Shown here piece after piece: positions 32,985-41,681 of a stretch of 47,634 bases of DNA; the first letter of the stretch is position 1; each line of letters starts with the position of its first letter. Where the stretch lies: contig JAGBZX010000028.1 in the NCBI GenBank assembly GCA_017628025.1, positions 1 through 47,634 on the forward strand, written 5' to 3'. Both the position numbers and the translations under genes were made by a program. This DNA comes from Kiritimatiellia bacterium. GTDB lineage: Bacteria > Verrucomicrobiota > Kiritimatiellia > RFP12 > UBA1067. The notes under the pieces were generated by a model. The model worked only from the letters and a program-made list of their open reading frames with translations. It was not told where the DNA came from and searched no databases.

Positions 32985-33059
32985 ATGAATAACAAGGTCA
33001 GAAACGCTTATTTTTATTTTACCTACTTTGCGTTTGGTCAAACGCGGGGCGTCTTCTGA
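32985..33059 (+). CDS. Tyr/Phe-rich attenuator leader peptide
   Basis: A 24-codon open frame starting almost at the RNA 5' end. Codons 9-17 read YFYFTYFAF: seven aromatic residues in nine, with another Phe as the last codon and no Trp. This is the composition of Phe and Tyr biosynthesis leader peptides such as the E. coli pheA leader. There is no Shine-Dalgarno sequence, so initiation would be leaderless or nearly so. The aromatic codons run into the first strand of the hairpin series at 33030-33129. Ribosome stalling here at low charged Phe/Tyr tRNA would set the RNA fold. Confidence 0.85.
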   Translation: MNNKVRNAYFYFTYFAFGQTRGVF

Positions 33060-33129
33060 TATTTTCAATTCTACAGTATCTAAGAAGTTGCGATTCGGCC
33101 CCGCTCAGACGAGAGGGGTCGATTGCTTT
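33030..33129 (+). promoter_or_regulatory. transcription attenuator of the aro operon (four competing RNA segments)
   Basis: Segment 1 GCGTTTG (33030-33036) pairs with the start of segment 2, CAAACGC (33039-33045). Segment 2 GCGGGGC (33044-33050) pairs with segment 3 GCCCCGC (33098-33104) to form an antiterminator. Segment 3 TCGGCCCC (33095-33102) pairs instead with segment 4 GGGGTCGA (33115-33122), with an inner CTC/GAG extension, to form a terminator stem followed by TTGCTTT. Segment 1 lies at leader codons 16-18, so a ribosome stalled on Tyr/Phe codons covers it and favours 2:3, allowing transcription. This is the textbook trp/phe logic, deduced from the sequence. The U-tract is imperfect. 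Confidence 0.8.
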
Positions 33130-33145
33130 ATGAACGGAGAAAAAA

Positions 33146-34165
33146 ATGATAATATTACTAAAGAAAAATGCAGATGAAAGTCAGGTCGAAAGCCTGAAGA
33201 TGCTTCTCAGAGCTCAAAATATTGAGCCGCATGTTTCTAAGGGCTCAATGCAGACGCTTATTGGCTGCGTTGGTGATGTAGCTCATATTGATCCGTCGTT
33301 AATTGAGGCAATTGATGTTGTAGAAAGTGTTCAAAGAATTCAAGAGCCATATAAGGCAGCAAATAGAAAGTTTCATCCAGAGGATACTTGTGTAGATTGC
33401 GGTGGAGTTGAGATAGGCGCTGGTCAATTCGGTGTAATAGCAGGGCCTTGTAGCGTTGAAAGCGAGGAACAAATTATTGGTGTTGCACGCGCTGTTAAAG
33501 AAGCAGGGGCTAAAATGTTGCGAGGCGGAGCATTCAAGCCTCGCACGTCTCCCTATGCTTTCCAGGGACTAGGCAAAGAAGGCTTACGAATGCTTTCCCA
33601 AGCAAAGAAGGAGACGGGACTGCCAATAGTAACTGAACTTATGGACTTTGCGGATATTGAATTATTTAACGATGTTGATGTTATTCAAATCGGCGCTAGA
33701 AATATGCAGAATTTTAATCTCCTAAAAGAAGTTGGTTCGTATACGAAAAAGCCAATCCTTCTTAAACGCGGCATGTCGGCTACCATACAAGAGTTTTTGA
33801 TGAGTGCTGAGTATATTATGGCCTCTGGTAATGCTAATGTTATACTTTGTGAACGCGGTATAAGGACATTTGAAACACAACTTAGAAACAGTCTCGATTT
33901 AGGTGTTGTGCCGTTATTAAGACGACTTTCTCATTTGCCTATAGTTATAGATCCTTCACACGCAACTGGTTACGCAAGTATGGTTGAGCCAGTTTCAGTT
34001 GCAGCTACAGCAATCGGCGCTGATGCACTTATAGTCGAGGTGCATAATAATCCACAAAAGGCCTTATGTGACGGTATTCAAAGCCTTACGCCTGAAGCCT
34101 TTGCTAGCATGATGCCCAAGGTCTTTGCTATTCGTGATCTCGTTGAAAGTTGGACTAAGAAATAA
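33146..34165 (+). CDS. aroF: 3-deoxy-7-phosphoheptulonate (DAHP) synthase, type I-beta
   Basis: A 339-aa protein, the length of the Thermotoga-type DAHP synthase, which carries an N-terminal ferredoxin-like regulatory domain (residues 1 to about 70). The barrel starts with FGVIAGPCSVESEEQI and continues with LRGGAFKPRTSPYAFQGLG, DVIQIGARNMQNFNLL, PILLKRGMSATIQEF and PIVIDPSHATGY (the Cys, Lys, Arg and His of the active site). It joins erythrose-4-phosphate and PEP, the first shikimate step. Related enzymes are feedback-inhibited by Phe/Tyr through the N-terminal domain. GGAG precedes the ATG. First structural gene after the attenuator. Confidence 0.95.
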   Translation: MIILLKKNADESQVESLKMLLRAQNIEPHVSKGSMQTLIGCVGDVAHIDPSLIEAIDVVESVQRIQEPYKAANRKFHPEDTCVDCGGVEIGAGQFGVIAGPCSVESEEQIIGVARAVKEAGAKMLRGGAFKPRTSPYAFQGLGKEGLRMLSQAKKETGLPIVTELMDFADIELFNDVDVIQIGARNMQNFNLLKEVGSYTKKPILLKRGMSATIQEFLMSAEYIMASGNANVILCERGIRTFETQLRNSLDLGVVPLLRRLSHLPIVIDPSHATGYASMVEPVSVAATAIGADALIVEVHNNPQKALCDGIQSLTPEAFASMMPKVFAIRDLVESWTKK

Positions 34166-34178
34166 TTGGAGATGTAAA

Positions 34179-35324
34179 ATGGATAATCTATCTGAAGCTA
34201 GAGCTAAAATTGATGCAATTGATAATGAGATAGCCTCCCTTTTTAGGAATCGCATGGAGATTGTTTCTGAAGTTGCTGAAGTTAAGCGCAAAGCTAAAAT
34301 AAGCGTCACTGATCCAGCCAGAGAGAGAGAAATCCTTCAGAGAGTTACTAAGACCTGTGGCAAAGAGATTGAAGATCAAACCAGACTTCTTTTTTCTACA
34401 ATCTTCGATATATCTAGGTCTAAGCAGAGAACTCTTATGGCAGGAGTATCTAGTATTGCTACTCAAATTGAGCTTGCGCAAAAAGCGAGAGAAGAGTTTC
34501 CTAATAGGAGTTTAGTGGCTTGTCCTGGTGCAGAAGGCGCTTATGCACAACAAGCCGTTTCTTCGATGTTTACATTGCCTACAATTCTTTATTTCAATAG
34601 CTTTGAAAAGGTTTTTGAAGCTGTTGAAAACGGGCTTTGTCCATATGGGGTGTTGCCGATTGAGAATTCTGCTGCAGGTTCAGTTGCATCCGTCTATGAT
34701 CTTATGCAGCGTCATGAGTTTCACATTGTGCGAGCATTGCGTCTTAAAGTTGATCATGTGCTACTTGCACCAAGAGGAGTAAAACTTTCTCAGATTAAGC
34801 GCGTAGTAAGCCATCCTCATGCATTAGCACAATGCACAAACTTCTTGCGAGCCCATCCTGAGATTTCGCAAGTGCCAGGTTCTAATACAGCAGTCGAAGC
34901 GAAGAAGCTAGGCGAAAGTGGTACACCTGATACAGCCGTAATAGCTTCTCGCAGAGCTGCAGAGTTATATGGCTTAGAAGTAATAGCAGACAAAATCTCC
35001 GATGCTGCATTTAATTATACTAGGTTTATTTGTATTTCAAAAAATTTAGAAATTTACCCAGATGCTGGCAAGTTCAGTATAATGCTCTCCTTGCCTCACC
35101 GACCAGGCGCACTAGGCGGAATTATTACTAAATTTTCTGCTATAAATGTAAATTTAACTAAGCTTGAATCGCGCCCTGTGCCAGGTATGGATTTTGAATT
35201 TAGCTTTGTTTTTGATTTTGAGGCGCCACCATCTGATAAATCAGTATTAGCACTTTTAACTGAGCTTTCAACAAATCCAGAAATTGAACATTTTACATTT
35301 CTAGGAGCTTACAAGGAGAGGTAA
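34179..35324 (+). CDS. pheA: bifunctional chorismate mutase / prephenate dehydratase with ACT domain
   Basis: A 381-aa P-protein. Residues 1 to about 90 form the AroQ chorismate mutase (EARAKIDAIDNEIASLFRNR). From about 105 to 290 is prephenate dehydratase (ACPGAEGAYAQQAV, LPIENSAAGSVASVYDL, HALAQC, and the catalytic FNYTRF). The ACT domain (about 300-381) has PHRPGALGGIITKF and NLTKLESRP, the Phe-binding GALV/ESRP motifs, so Phe feedback inhibition is expected. The start ATG 34179 has TTGGAGATG upstream; the longer open frame inside aroF is rejected. It makes phenylpyruvate. Confidence 0.95.
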   Translation: MDNLSEARAKIDAIDNEIASLFRNRMEIVSEVAEVKRKAKISVTDPAREREILQRVTKTCGKEIEDQTRLLFSTIFDISRSKQRTLMAGVSSIATQIELAQKAREEFPNRSLVACPGAEGAYAQQAVSSMFTLPTILYFNSFEKVFEAVENGLCPYGVLPIENSAAGSVASVYDLMQRHEFHIVRALRLKVDHVLLAPRGVKLSQIKRVVSHPHALAQCTNFLRAHPEISQVPGSNTAVEAKKLGESGTPDTAVIASRRAAELYGLEVIADKISDAAFNYTRFICISKNLEIYPDAGKFSIMLSLPHRPGALGGIITKFSAINVNLTKLESRPVPGMDFEFSFVFDFEAPPSDKSVLALLTELSTNPEIEHFTFLGAYKER

Positions 35325-35325
35325 G

Positions 35326-36123
35326 ATGAAAGTTGCAGTAGCAGGCATGGGGCTTATTGGCGGCTCAATCTATAAAGCAGCTATTCAAGCTGGGTATGAG
35401 GTTCTAGCTATTCATCATGACGATGCAATAGGCGAAATTGATGCCGATTTTGTGTTTGTTGCTATGCCACCAAAAGCGACAGAGTCTTGGATTATTAATA
35501 ATGCCAAATTGTTTAGACCCAATACGATTGTCATGGATGTCTGCGGTGTAAAGCGTGAAATAACGAAGGTGCTGAGTGACTTAACAGAAAAAAGTTGGTA
35601 TTTTATACCAGCTCATCCTATGGCGGGTAGAGAAAATAGTGGCTTTGAAAATTCGTTAGCTAATCTTTTTGTAGGTGCTTCGATGATTTTTACGCCATCA
35701 TCTAGATTGCCAAAGGAAGTGTTAGAAAAAGCGAAAAAGCTTTGTTGTGATTTGGGATTTGCTAAAGTTGTTGTAACTGACGCAGAAACTCATGACGAGA
35801 TGATTGCCTTTACTAGTCAACTTTGCCATGTTATTGCAAGCGCATACTCTAGCGATGATAAGACAGGCGAAAAATCAATTGGGTTTTCAGCAGGTAGTTA
35901 CGCAGACATGACGCGAATTGCCACTATGGACGAAAAAGTTTGGGCATCGCTTTTTCTTTCAAATGCTGATAAGCTCAGTCAAACACTTGGAGCATTTATT
36001 GATAGAATTAGTCAATACAAAGATGCGATAGATAGGCAAGATAAAGCACGCCTAGAATCGCTTATTATAAAAGGCGCTGAGTTAAAGCGTCGTGAGAATG
36101 CCTTGTTAGGGAAGGGGGTGTAA
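35326..36123 (+). CDS. tyrA: prephenate dehydrogenase
   Basis: A 265-aa protein. The Rossmann motif is VAVAGMGLIGGSIYKAA. Other family segments are FVFVAMPPKAT, DVCGVKREI, FIPAHPMAGRENSGFENS and a helical HDEMIAFTSQLCHVIASAY. It converts prephenate to 4-hydroxyphenylpyruvate for Tyr synthesis. It is short, without an ACT or mutase domain. It begins 1 nt after pheA and ends just before the aroC-aroD start, so it is translated with them. Confidence 0.93.
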   Translation: MKVAVAGMGLIGGSIYKAAIQAGYEVLAIHHDDAIGEIDADFVFVAMPPKATESWIINNAKLFRPNTIVMDVCGVKREITKVLSDLTEKSWYFIPAHPMAGRENSGFENSLANLFVGASMIFTPSSRLPKEVLEKAKKLCCDLGFAKVVVTDAETHDEMIAFTSQLCHVIASAYSSDDKTGEKSIGFSAGSYADMTRIATMDEKVWASLFLSNADKLSQTLGAFIDRISQYKDAIDRQDKARLESLIIKGAELKRRENALLGKGV

Positions 36124-37800
36124 ATGTTTGGGAATAATCAGTTTGGGACAACATTAAAAATTTCAATTGAAGGACAGTCACATTCAGAGTATATAGGCTT
36201 TTCTTTAGAAGGGATACCTTCAGGTCTGAAAATTGATTTTGACGAGCTTAGATGCTTTATGTTGCGACGCGCTCCTGGAAGAAATTCTCTTTCCACTTCC
36301 CGTAAAGAAGCCGACGAGGTAGAATTTCTTTCCGGCTTATCTAAAGAAGGCGTTACAACGGGTGATACGATTAAAGCTCGTATCGCTAACAAGGATGTAA
36401 AATCTTCTGATTACAAAACTATTAGCACTATTCCACGCCCAGGTCATGCGGATTTTGGTCAATATGTTCAAAATGGCTTTATATCTCCAGGGGGTGGAGC
36501 AAACTCTGGGCGAATGACTGTCGCGCTTTGTGCAGCTGGATGGATAGCGATGACATTTTTGAAGTTTAATAAGATTAATGTCAAAGCGGTAGTTGAATCA
36601 ATTGGCGGTAAAAAATGCGATTTTGAGCAGACGATACTAGAGGCGGCAGAAAAAGGAGATTCTGTCGGAGGTACTATTTCTTGTGAGGTTTGTGGTATTG
36701 CTCCTGGAATCGGAGGGGCTCTTTTTTCAGGTTTTGAAAGTCGTCTATCAGCGGCAGTATTTGGAATTCCCGGTGTTAAGGGAATAGAATTTGGGAATGG
36801 CTTTGCATCTAGCTCATTGAGAGGGAGCGAAAATAACGATGCATTTAAAATGGATGGCGGCAGAGTAGTAACTGTTACTAATCGCCATGGCGGTATTCTA
36901 GGCGGAATGACGACAGGTATGCCTGTGACCTTTAGGGTTGCGATGAAACCTACGCCGACTATTTTCTTAGATCAGCAAAGCATAGATTTATCAAGTATGA
37001 CTAACGCTATTTGTAGCGTTAAAGGTCGTCATGATCCTTGCATTGTGCTTAGGGCAACACCTGTAGTAGAGGCTATAGCAGCTTTAGTTACGGCTGATTT
37101 GATTTTAGAAAAGAGAAAGAATTTTCCGCCGATTTGTTTGACGCTTACATCTTTAGATATTGAAGGATGTAAAAGAGATTTTTTCAGTCAATATCCATTT
37201 GTGGATATGGCTGAAATCAGATTGGATTTGTTATCTGAAGATGAGAGAGAAAAGGCTGCGGAATTGGCTAAAGAGCTTAATGTGCCAACGATACTCACCT
37301 TTAGGCGCAAAGTGGATGGTGGAGCTTATGAAGGTAGTGAGGAGAAAAGAATAGAACTTTTTCTAAAACTGCTAAAAGAAGATTCGCCGTTTTCGTATGT
37401 AGATTTAGAAGATGATTTTAGAGACGCTTCTGTAGAGGCAGCTGCTAATAAGGCAGGAGTTAGAATTATTCGTTCAATGCATTTGTTTGATGATAGTAAA
37501 AAGATAAATCTTATCAATGAGGCTCGCCGCCTTCGTGGTGATAGTAATAGTATACCTAAAATAGCTTACAAGGTTGAAAGTGAAAACGAGGTAGATGATT
37601 TTTTTAGAGAGACTCAAGGCTTTGATGAGTTTGAGCATATATTTTTGATTATGGGAGAGATAGGTAAGAAAACGCGACTTGAGGCACATCGATCAAATTC
37701 TATGTTGGTTTATAGTTCTACTGGGGCGCTTAGTAGCCTTGGTCATATTAGCCCATCATCGTTGGTTTTAACTCGCTCTAAAAAAGGGGGGCGTAAGTGA
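36124..37800 (+). CDS. aroC-aroD: chorismate synthase fused to 3-dehydroquinate dehydratase (type I)
   Basis: A 558-aa fusion. Residues 1 to about 325 are chorismate synthase (GTTLKISIEGQSHSEYIG, LRRAPGRNSLSTSRKEADEV, STIPRPGHADFGQYV, then GRHDPCIVLRATPVVEAIAA), somewhat compact compared with the usual 350-390. Residues about 335-558 are type I dehydroquinate dehydratase (AEIRLDLL, TFRRKVDGGAYEGSEEKR, the catalytic His in IIRSMHLF, and the Schiff-base Lys region PKIAYKVESENE). AroD is step 3 and AroC step 7, so the fused activities are not consecutive. No stop or internal start with RBS separates them. The stop overlaps the aroE GTG. Confidence 0.93.
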   Translation: MFGNNQFGTTLKISIEGQSHSEYIGFSLEGIPSGLKIDFDELRCFMLRRAPGRNSLSTSRKEADEVEFLSGLSKEGVTTGDTIKARIANKDVKSSDYKTISTIPRPGHADFGQYVQNGFISPGGGANSGRMTVALCAAGWIAMTFLKFNKINVKAVVESIGGKKCDFEQTILEAAEKGDSVGGTISCEVCGIAPGIGGALFSGFESRLSAAVFGIPGVKGIEFGNGFASSSLRGSENNDAFKMDGGRVVTVTNRHGGILGGMTTGMPVTFRVAMKPTPTIFLDQQSIDLSSMTNAICSVKGRHDPCIVLRATPVVEAIAALVTADLILEKRKNFPPICLTLTSLDIEGCKRDFFSQYPFVDMAEIRLDLLSEDEREKAAELAKELNVPTILTFRRKVDGGAYEGSEEKRIELFLKLLKEDSPFSYVDLEDDFRDASVEAAANKAGVRIIRSMHLFDDSKKINLINEARRLRGDSNSIPKIAYKVESENEVDDFFRETQGFDEFEHIFLIMGEIGKKTRLEAHRSNSMLVYSSTGALSSLGHISPSSLVLTRSKKGGRK

Positions 37801-38660
37801 AGAAGTTTGCTGTTATTGGTCACCCCGTTGCGCATTCGCTTTCACCAGTGATACATGCGGCGAATTTTTCTTCTCTAGGCTACGAAGGTAGTTATGAAAA
37901 GTTTGATGTAACGAGAGAAAATCTTGGCGCTTTTATTGAGAAGACTAAAATCGAGGGGTATTTGGGGCTTAATATAACTGTGCCACATAAGGTAGCTGTC
38001 TTAGATTTTTTAGATGAGGTTGATGAAAGCGTAAGGCGCTACGGTAGTTGTAATACAATCTGGTTCCGTAATGATGGTAAGAGTGTTGGCTTTAATACAG
38101 ATGTGAATGGTTTTTTAGAGACATTGGAAGAAAATAACTTTGATATTAGAGGAAAGAAAGTCGTCTGTTTTGGCTGTGGTGGGGCAGGGCAGGCGTTAGC
38201 ATTGTGTTCAGTATATGCTGGTGCAAAAAGCGTAGCACTAGGAGCATTACATCAAGAAAGAGCGATTTATTTAGCTAGTAATATTAAAAGCAGAGGTTTT
38301 GAAGCGATTGCGCTAAAGTCGCCTATGGAGGATTCGCTAAATGCGCGGATGTTAGCGTGGAAGGAGTTTGCTCTTCAAGCTGATTTAATTATTAACGCTA
38401 CTCCAATAGGACTCAAAGAAAATGACGAGCCGCTTTTGTCAAAAGAGGCTTTTAGAATTGGTCAGTTTGTTCTTGATATAATACCAACGCGTTCTCTCCC
38501 GCCAACTGCTAGCCAATCCCTTGGGGCTGGTGCAAAAGCGTTAGGAGGTGTGGAGTTTTTAGTTGCGCAAGGCGCTAAAAGTTTCGAAATCTGGACAGGG
38601 CTTAAGGCCGATAAAAAAGCGATGCTTCGATCAGTTCAAGAGATGAAAGAAGAGGATTAA
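37797..38660 (+). CDS. aroE: shikimate dehydrogenase
   Basis: A 287-aa protein of normal AroE length. It has FAVIGHPVAHSLSPVIHAAN (substrate loop), NITVPHKVAVLDFLD (catalytic Lys), GFNTDVNGFLETL (catalytic Asp) and the nucleotide-binding VVCFGCGGAGQALAL. The C-terminus has NATPIGLKENDEP and GGVEFLVAQGAKSFEIWTG. It reduces 3-dehydroshikimate with NADPH. It starts with GTG inside the preceding stop (GTGA) and ends 3 nt before aroKB. Confidence 0.96.
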   Translation: MKKFAVIGHPVAHSLSPVIHAANFSSLGYEGSYEKFDVTRENLGAFIEKTKIEGYLGLNITVPHKVAVLDFLDEVDESVRRYGSCNTIWFRNDGKSVGFNTDVNGFLETLEENNFDIRGKKVVCFGCGGAGQALALCSVYAGAKSVALGALHQERAIYLASNIKSRGFEAIALKSPMEDSLNARMLAWKEFALQADLIINATPIGLKENDEPLLSKEAFRIGQFVLDIIPTRSLPPTASQSLGAGAKALGGVEFLVAQGAKSFEIWTGLKADKKAMLRSVQEMKEED

Positions 38661-38663
38661 GTT

Positions 38664-40049
38664 ATGGATAAGATTTATATTTATGGTGCGCCTGCCTCAG
38701 GCAAAACAACGCTTGGCAAAAAAATGGCTAAAGCTTTGGGAGAGAAGTTTATAGATTTAGACGAGATGATAATTGCTAAAGAAGGCAGGTTTATTGATAA
38801 AATATTTGCTGATGATGGAGAGGGGTATTTTAGGAAACTAGAAAGTTCTGTGCTAGAGGAAATAGCAATACGCTCTGATGCAAAGGTTGTAGCATTAGGC
38901 GGGGGGACGCTATTAGATAAAGCTAACCGAATGCTCTGCGAAAAAACAGGGCGTATATTTGTTCTTGATGTTCCAGAAAAAGATATCTTGCGAAAACGCA
39001 TAGAGAATGATACAACTAAAAGGCCTCTTGGCGAAAAGTCAGTAGAGCGACTTCTTCATTACGCGTCATTTGAAAATCGCCTCCATTCGTGTTTTGAAGT
39101 GGCAAATTCTCTTGTTTTAGTTGGAACTAAAATAAAAGACTCTTTTTTAAATGGAAATATAGTAGTTGATGCTACGGTAAAAAAACTATATCCATTGATA
39201 AAAAATGCTTTGAGTGTTGTTCCTTCAGGAGAAGAGCATAAAAATGCAAATACAATTTCGTCGTTATATAAGGCTTTTAGTGAGGCGGGGATTGATAGGC
39301 ATAGCGTTGTAACTGCTATCGGTGGAGGAGTTACGTTAGATTTAGTTGGTTTTGCTGCTGCTACCTGGATGCGAGGGATAAGTTGGATTAATATTCCTAC
39401 AACTTTATTATCAATGGTAGATGCTTCGATTGGGGGCAAAACCGGATATGATTTAGAATGTGGTAAAAATTTAGTTGGGGCTTTTCATCCGCCAAAATTA
39501 GTAGTGATAGATACAGAATTTCTTTCTACATTATCTCCTGCTTTGCTTGCACAGGGACGTGCAGAGATGATTAAGCATGAGATTTTAGGCGCTAAAAAGA
39601 TGGATATTGCATTAAATCGCATGCCTTCGGCATTGGAGATATCTGGGAATATCAAAATTAAGGCAGATATAGTTAATGAAGATTTTAAAGAGACTTTAAA
39701 TAAGCGACTTTTATTAAATTTAGGTCATACGGTTGGACATGCGATAGAGAAACTTTCGTCATACACTATCTCTCATGGTGATGCTGTCGCTATAGGATGT
39801 GTGGAGGAAGCTCGTATTGCAGTAAGAAAATCTCTAGCATCTAAAGATTGGGTAAATGAACTAATATCGCGATTTAGGGAGGCGGGGCTAAATACGAGCC
39901 TGCCTAAGGATTTTACGATAGAAAAGCTTAAAATGGCAATGCGCTCAGATAAAAAGCACAATGGTAATACCGTGCGTTTTGCGCTGCCATGCGGATGGGG
40001 AGATGTTAAGAGCTTAGATATAGATATTTCCAAAGAAGGTGACTTATGA
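38664..40049 (+). CDS. aroKB: bifunctional shikimate kinase / 3-dehydroquinate synthase
   Basis: A 461-aa fusion. Residues 1 to about 160 are shikimate kinase: P-loop GAPASGKTT, DLDEMI, ALGGGTLLDKANR, RPLGE lid. Residues about 170-461 are dehydroquinate synthase (GGGVTLDLVGFAAATWMRGI, IPTTLLSMVDASIGGKTGYD, metal ligands in RAEMIKHEIL and LLNLGHTVGHAIE). The synthase part is short at its N-terminus. Steps 5 and 2 are joined, as known for Thermotoga-like AroKB. The stop overlaps the next start (ATGA). Confidence 0.94.
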   Translation: MDKIYIYGAPASGKTTLGKKMAKALGEKFIDLDEMIIAKEGRFIDKIFADDGEGYFRKLESSVLEEIAIRSDAKVVALGGGTLLDKANRMLCEKTGRIFVLDVPEKDILRKRIENDTTKRPLGEKSVERLLHYASFENRLHSCFEVANSLVLVGTKIKDSFLNGNIVVDATVKKLYPLIKNALSVVPSGEEHKNANTISSLYKAFSEAGIDRHSVVTAIGGGVTLDLVGFAAATWMRGISWINIPTTLLSMVDASIGGKTGYDLECGKNLVGAFHPPKLVVIDTEFLSTLSPALLAQGRAEMIKHEILGAKKMDIALNRMPSALEISGNIKIKADIVNEDFKETLNKRLLLNLGHTVGHAIEKLSSYTISHGDAVAIGCVEEARIAVRKSLASKDWVNELISRFREAGLNTSLPKDFTIEKLKMAMRSDKKHNGNTVRFALPCGWGDVKSLDIDISKEGDL

Positions 40050-41578
40050 AGATATGGCCAGGTTTAAGGTGCGGTAAGATAGTCTGCCCGCCATCAAAGT
40101 CTCATGTTCATAGGCTATTAATTGCCTCGTTCTTGTCTGGTGATACTAGCTTATTAGAGATAGAAAAATCTGATTGCGATGATATTCTCGCGACGAAGAG
40201 ATGCCTAAAAGCGTTAGCACAAGATGATAGAGAGGTAGTTCTTGATTGTGGGGAGAGTGGTTCAACACTTAGATTTATAGCGCCAATTGCTGCTGCGCTA
40301 GGTAAGCAAGCACAATTTATTAAGTCAGGCAATCTCTCTCAAAGACCTTTTTTGCAGTATGATAAGTTGGAGGCGCGAGAATATGTTGTTTCTGGCGATG
40401 TTTCTTCACAGTTTGCAACCGGGCTCCTTTTTGCGCTACCTCTTTTAAAAGGTGATTCGCGGATTGTTTTTTCTACTCCTCTGCAATCGCGTGGTTATGT
40501 ACAAATGACGCTTGATGTCTTGAAATGTTACGGCATCATGATAGAAGAGCAAAGGGATGGTTTTGTAGTAAGGGGTAATCAACAATATAAGTCGCCTAAA
40601 ATCTTTGCTCCAGAAGGTGACTGGTCGGCAGCTGCTTTTTGGCTAGCGATGAATGCACTAGGCTCTTCTATAGAATTATCACCGCTTAATGAGCTTAGTT
40701 TACAGCCGGACGCGGTAGCGAAAGAATTGTTTGTATCGCCACCAAGTATGATAGATGTTTCGGAATGCCCAGATTTGTTTCCTGCATTAGCGGTAAGGGT
40801 GGCTGCAAGAAAAGGAACTACAACAATTATTGGTATAGAGCGATTGAGAGTAAAAGAATCAGATCGTGTTTCAGCGATGGAAGATATGCTGAAAAGGTTT
40901 GGTGCGGAAATTGAAGTTACATCTTCGAAATTTGTTGTGCATGGAAGAGGTGAGTTGTTTAGGTCGGCGAAGGTTGATTCGTATGGAGATCATCGGATAG
41001 TGATGGCTGCAGTAGTTGGAGCTACATTTGCTGATGGTCCAATTGAGATAGACGATTCTTCGTGTGTAAAGAAGTCTTACGCGAAATTCTTTGAAGATTT
41101 TTCGTCGTTAAGTTTTGTTGACGAAAATCATACTTCTTTGGCGGCATTGTCTTTAGGGTCAAATATTGAGCCAAGGAAAGCATATTTAACGAAAGCAGTA
41201 GAGGAGCTTTCTCGCATACCTAGCACAAGAGTTGTTATTGAGAGCTCAATTATAGAAACTAAAGGTGTTGATGTTCCTAGAGAGTATGAGCAAGATAAAT
41301 TTCTTAACTCAGCAATTCTTTTGCGAACATCTTTAGGTGTTTTAGAGTTTTCAAAAAAGATGCACGATATAGAAGATAGATTAGGTAGGGTTAGAGTTAT
41401 TAAAAATGGTCCACGAACGGTTGATATTGATTTAATAGAGTTTGATGATTTAGAAATTAATACAGATGAATTAGTATTGCCTCATCCAAGAGCTGCAATA
41501 AGAGATTTTGTTAGGGTGCCACTTGCTGAAATAGGACATCATATAAAGACGCGGGGAGGGACTTGCCCCACTGCGTAG
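40046..41578 (+). CDS. aroA-folK: EPSP synthase fused to HPPK (aroA-folK)
   Basis: A 510-aa fusion. Residues 1 to about 355 are 3-phosphoshikimate 1-carboxyvinyltransferase (PPSKSHVHRLLIASFLSG, CGESGSTLRFIAP, VSSQFATGLLFALPLL, RVKESDRVSAMEDMLKRFGA, YGDHRIVMA). Residues about 366-510 are the folate enzyme 6-hydroxymethyl-dihydropterin pyrophosphokinase (LSLGSNIEPRKAYLTKA, EDRLGRVRVIKNGPRTVDID, LPHPRAAIRDFV). The EPSP synthase half is about 70 residues shorter than E. coli AroA, with gaps after QRPFLQYDKLE and after SLQPDAVAKELF. The chorismate route also feeds folate through aminobenzoate, giving a rationale for the fusion. Confidence 0.9.
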   Translation: MKIWPGLRCGKIVCPPSKSHVHRLLIASFLSGDTSLLEIEKSDCDDILATKRCLKALAQDDREVVLDCGESGSTLRFIAPIAAALGKQAQFIKSGNLSQRPFLQYDKLEAREYVVSGDVSSQFATGLLFALPLLKGDSRIVFSTPLQSRGYVQMTLDVLKCYGIMIEEQRDGFVVRGNQQYKSPKIFAPEGDWSAAAFWLAMNALGSSIELSPLNELSLQPDAVAKELFVSPPSMIDVSECPDLFPALAVRVAARKGTTTIIGIERLRVKESDRVSAMEDMLKRFGAEIEVTSSKFVVHGRGELFRSAKVDSYGDHRIVMAAVVGATFADGPIEIDDSSCVKKSYAKFFEDFSSLSFVDENHTSLAALSLGSNIEPRKAYLTKAVEELSRIPSTRVVIESSIIETKGVDVPREYEQDKFLNSAILLRTSLGVLEFSKKMHDIEDRLGRVRVIKNGPRTVDIDLIEFDDLEINTDELVLPHPRAAIRDFVRVPLAEIGHHIKTRGGTCPTA

Positions 41579-41681
41579 GCTGAGTTGTAGAATATTGCCA
41601 ATATCCAGTGTTGTCAGTATCAGTTTTCAATATCAATGAAGTGAAAGTCTCAAGAGTCCGAGCCGCACAACTAACTAACCG

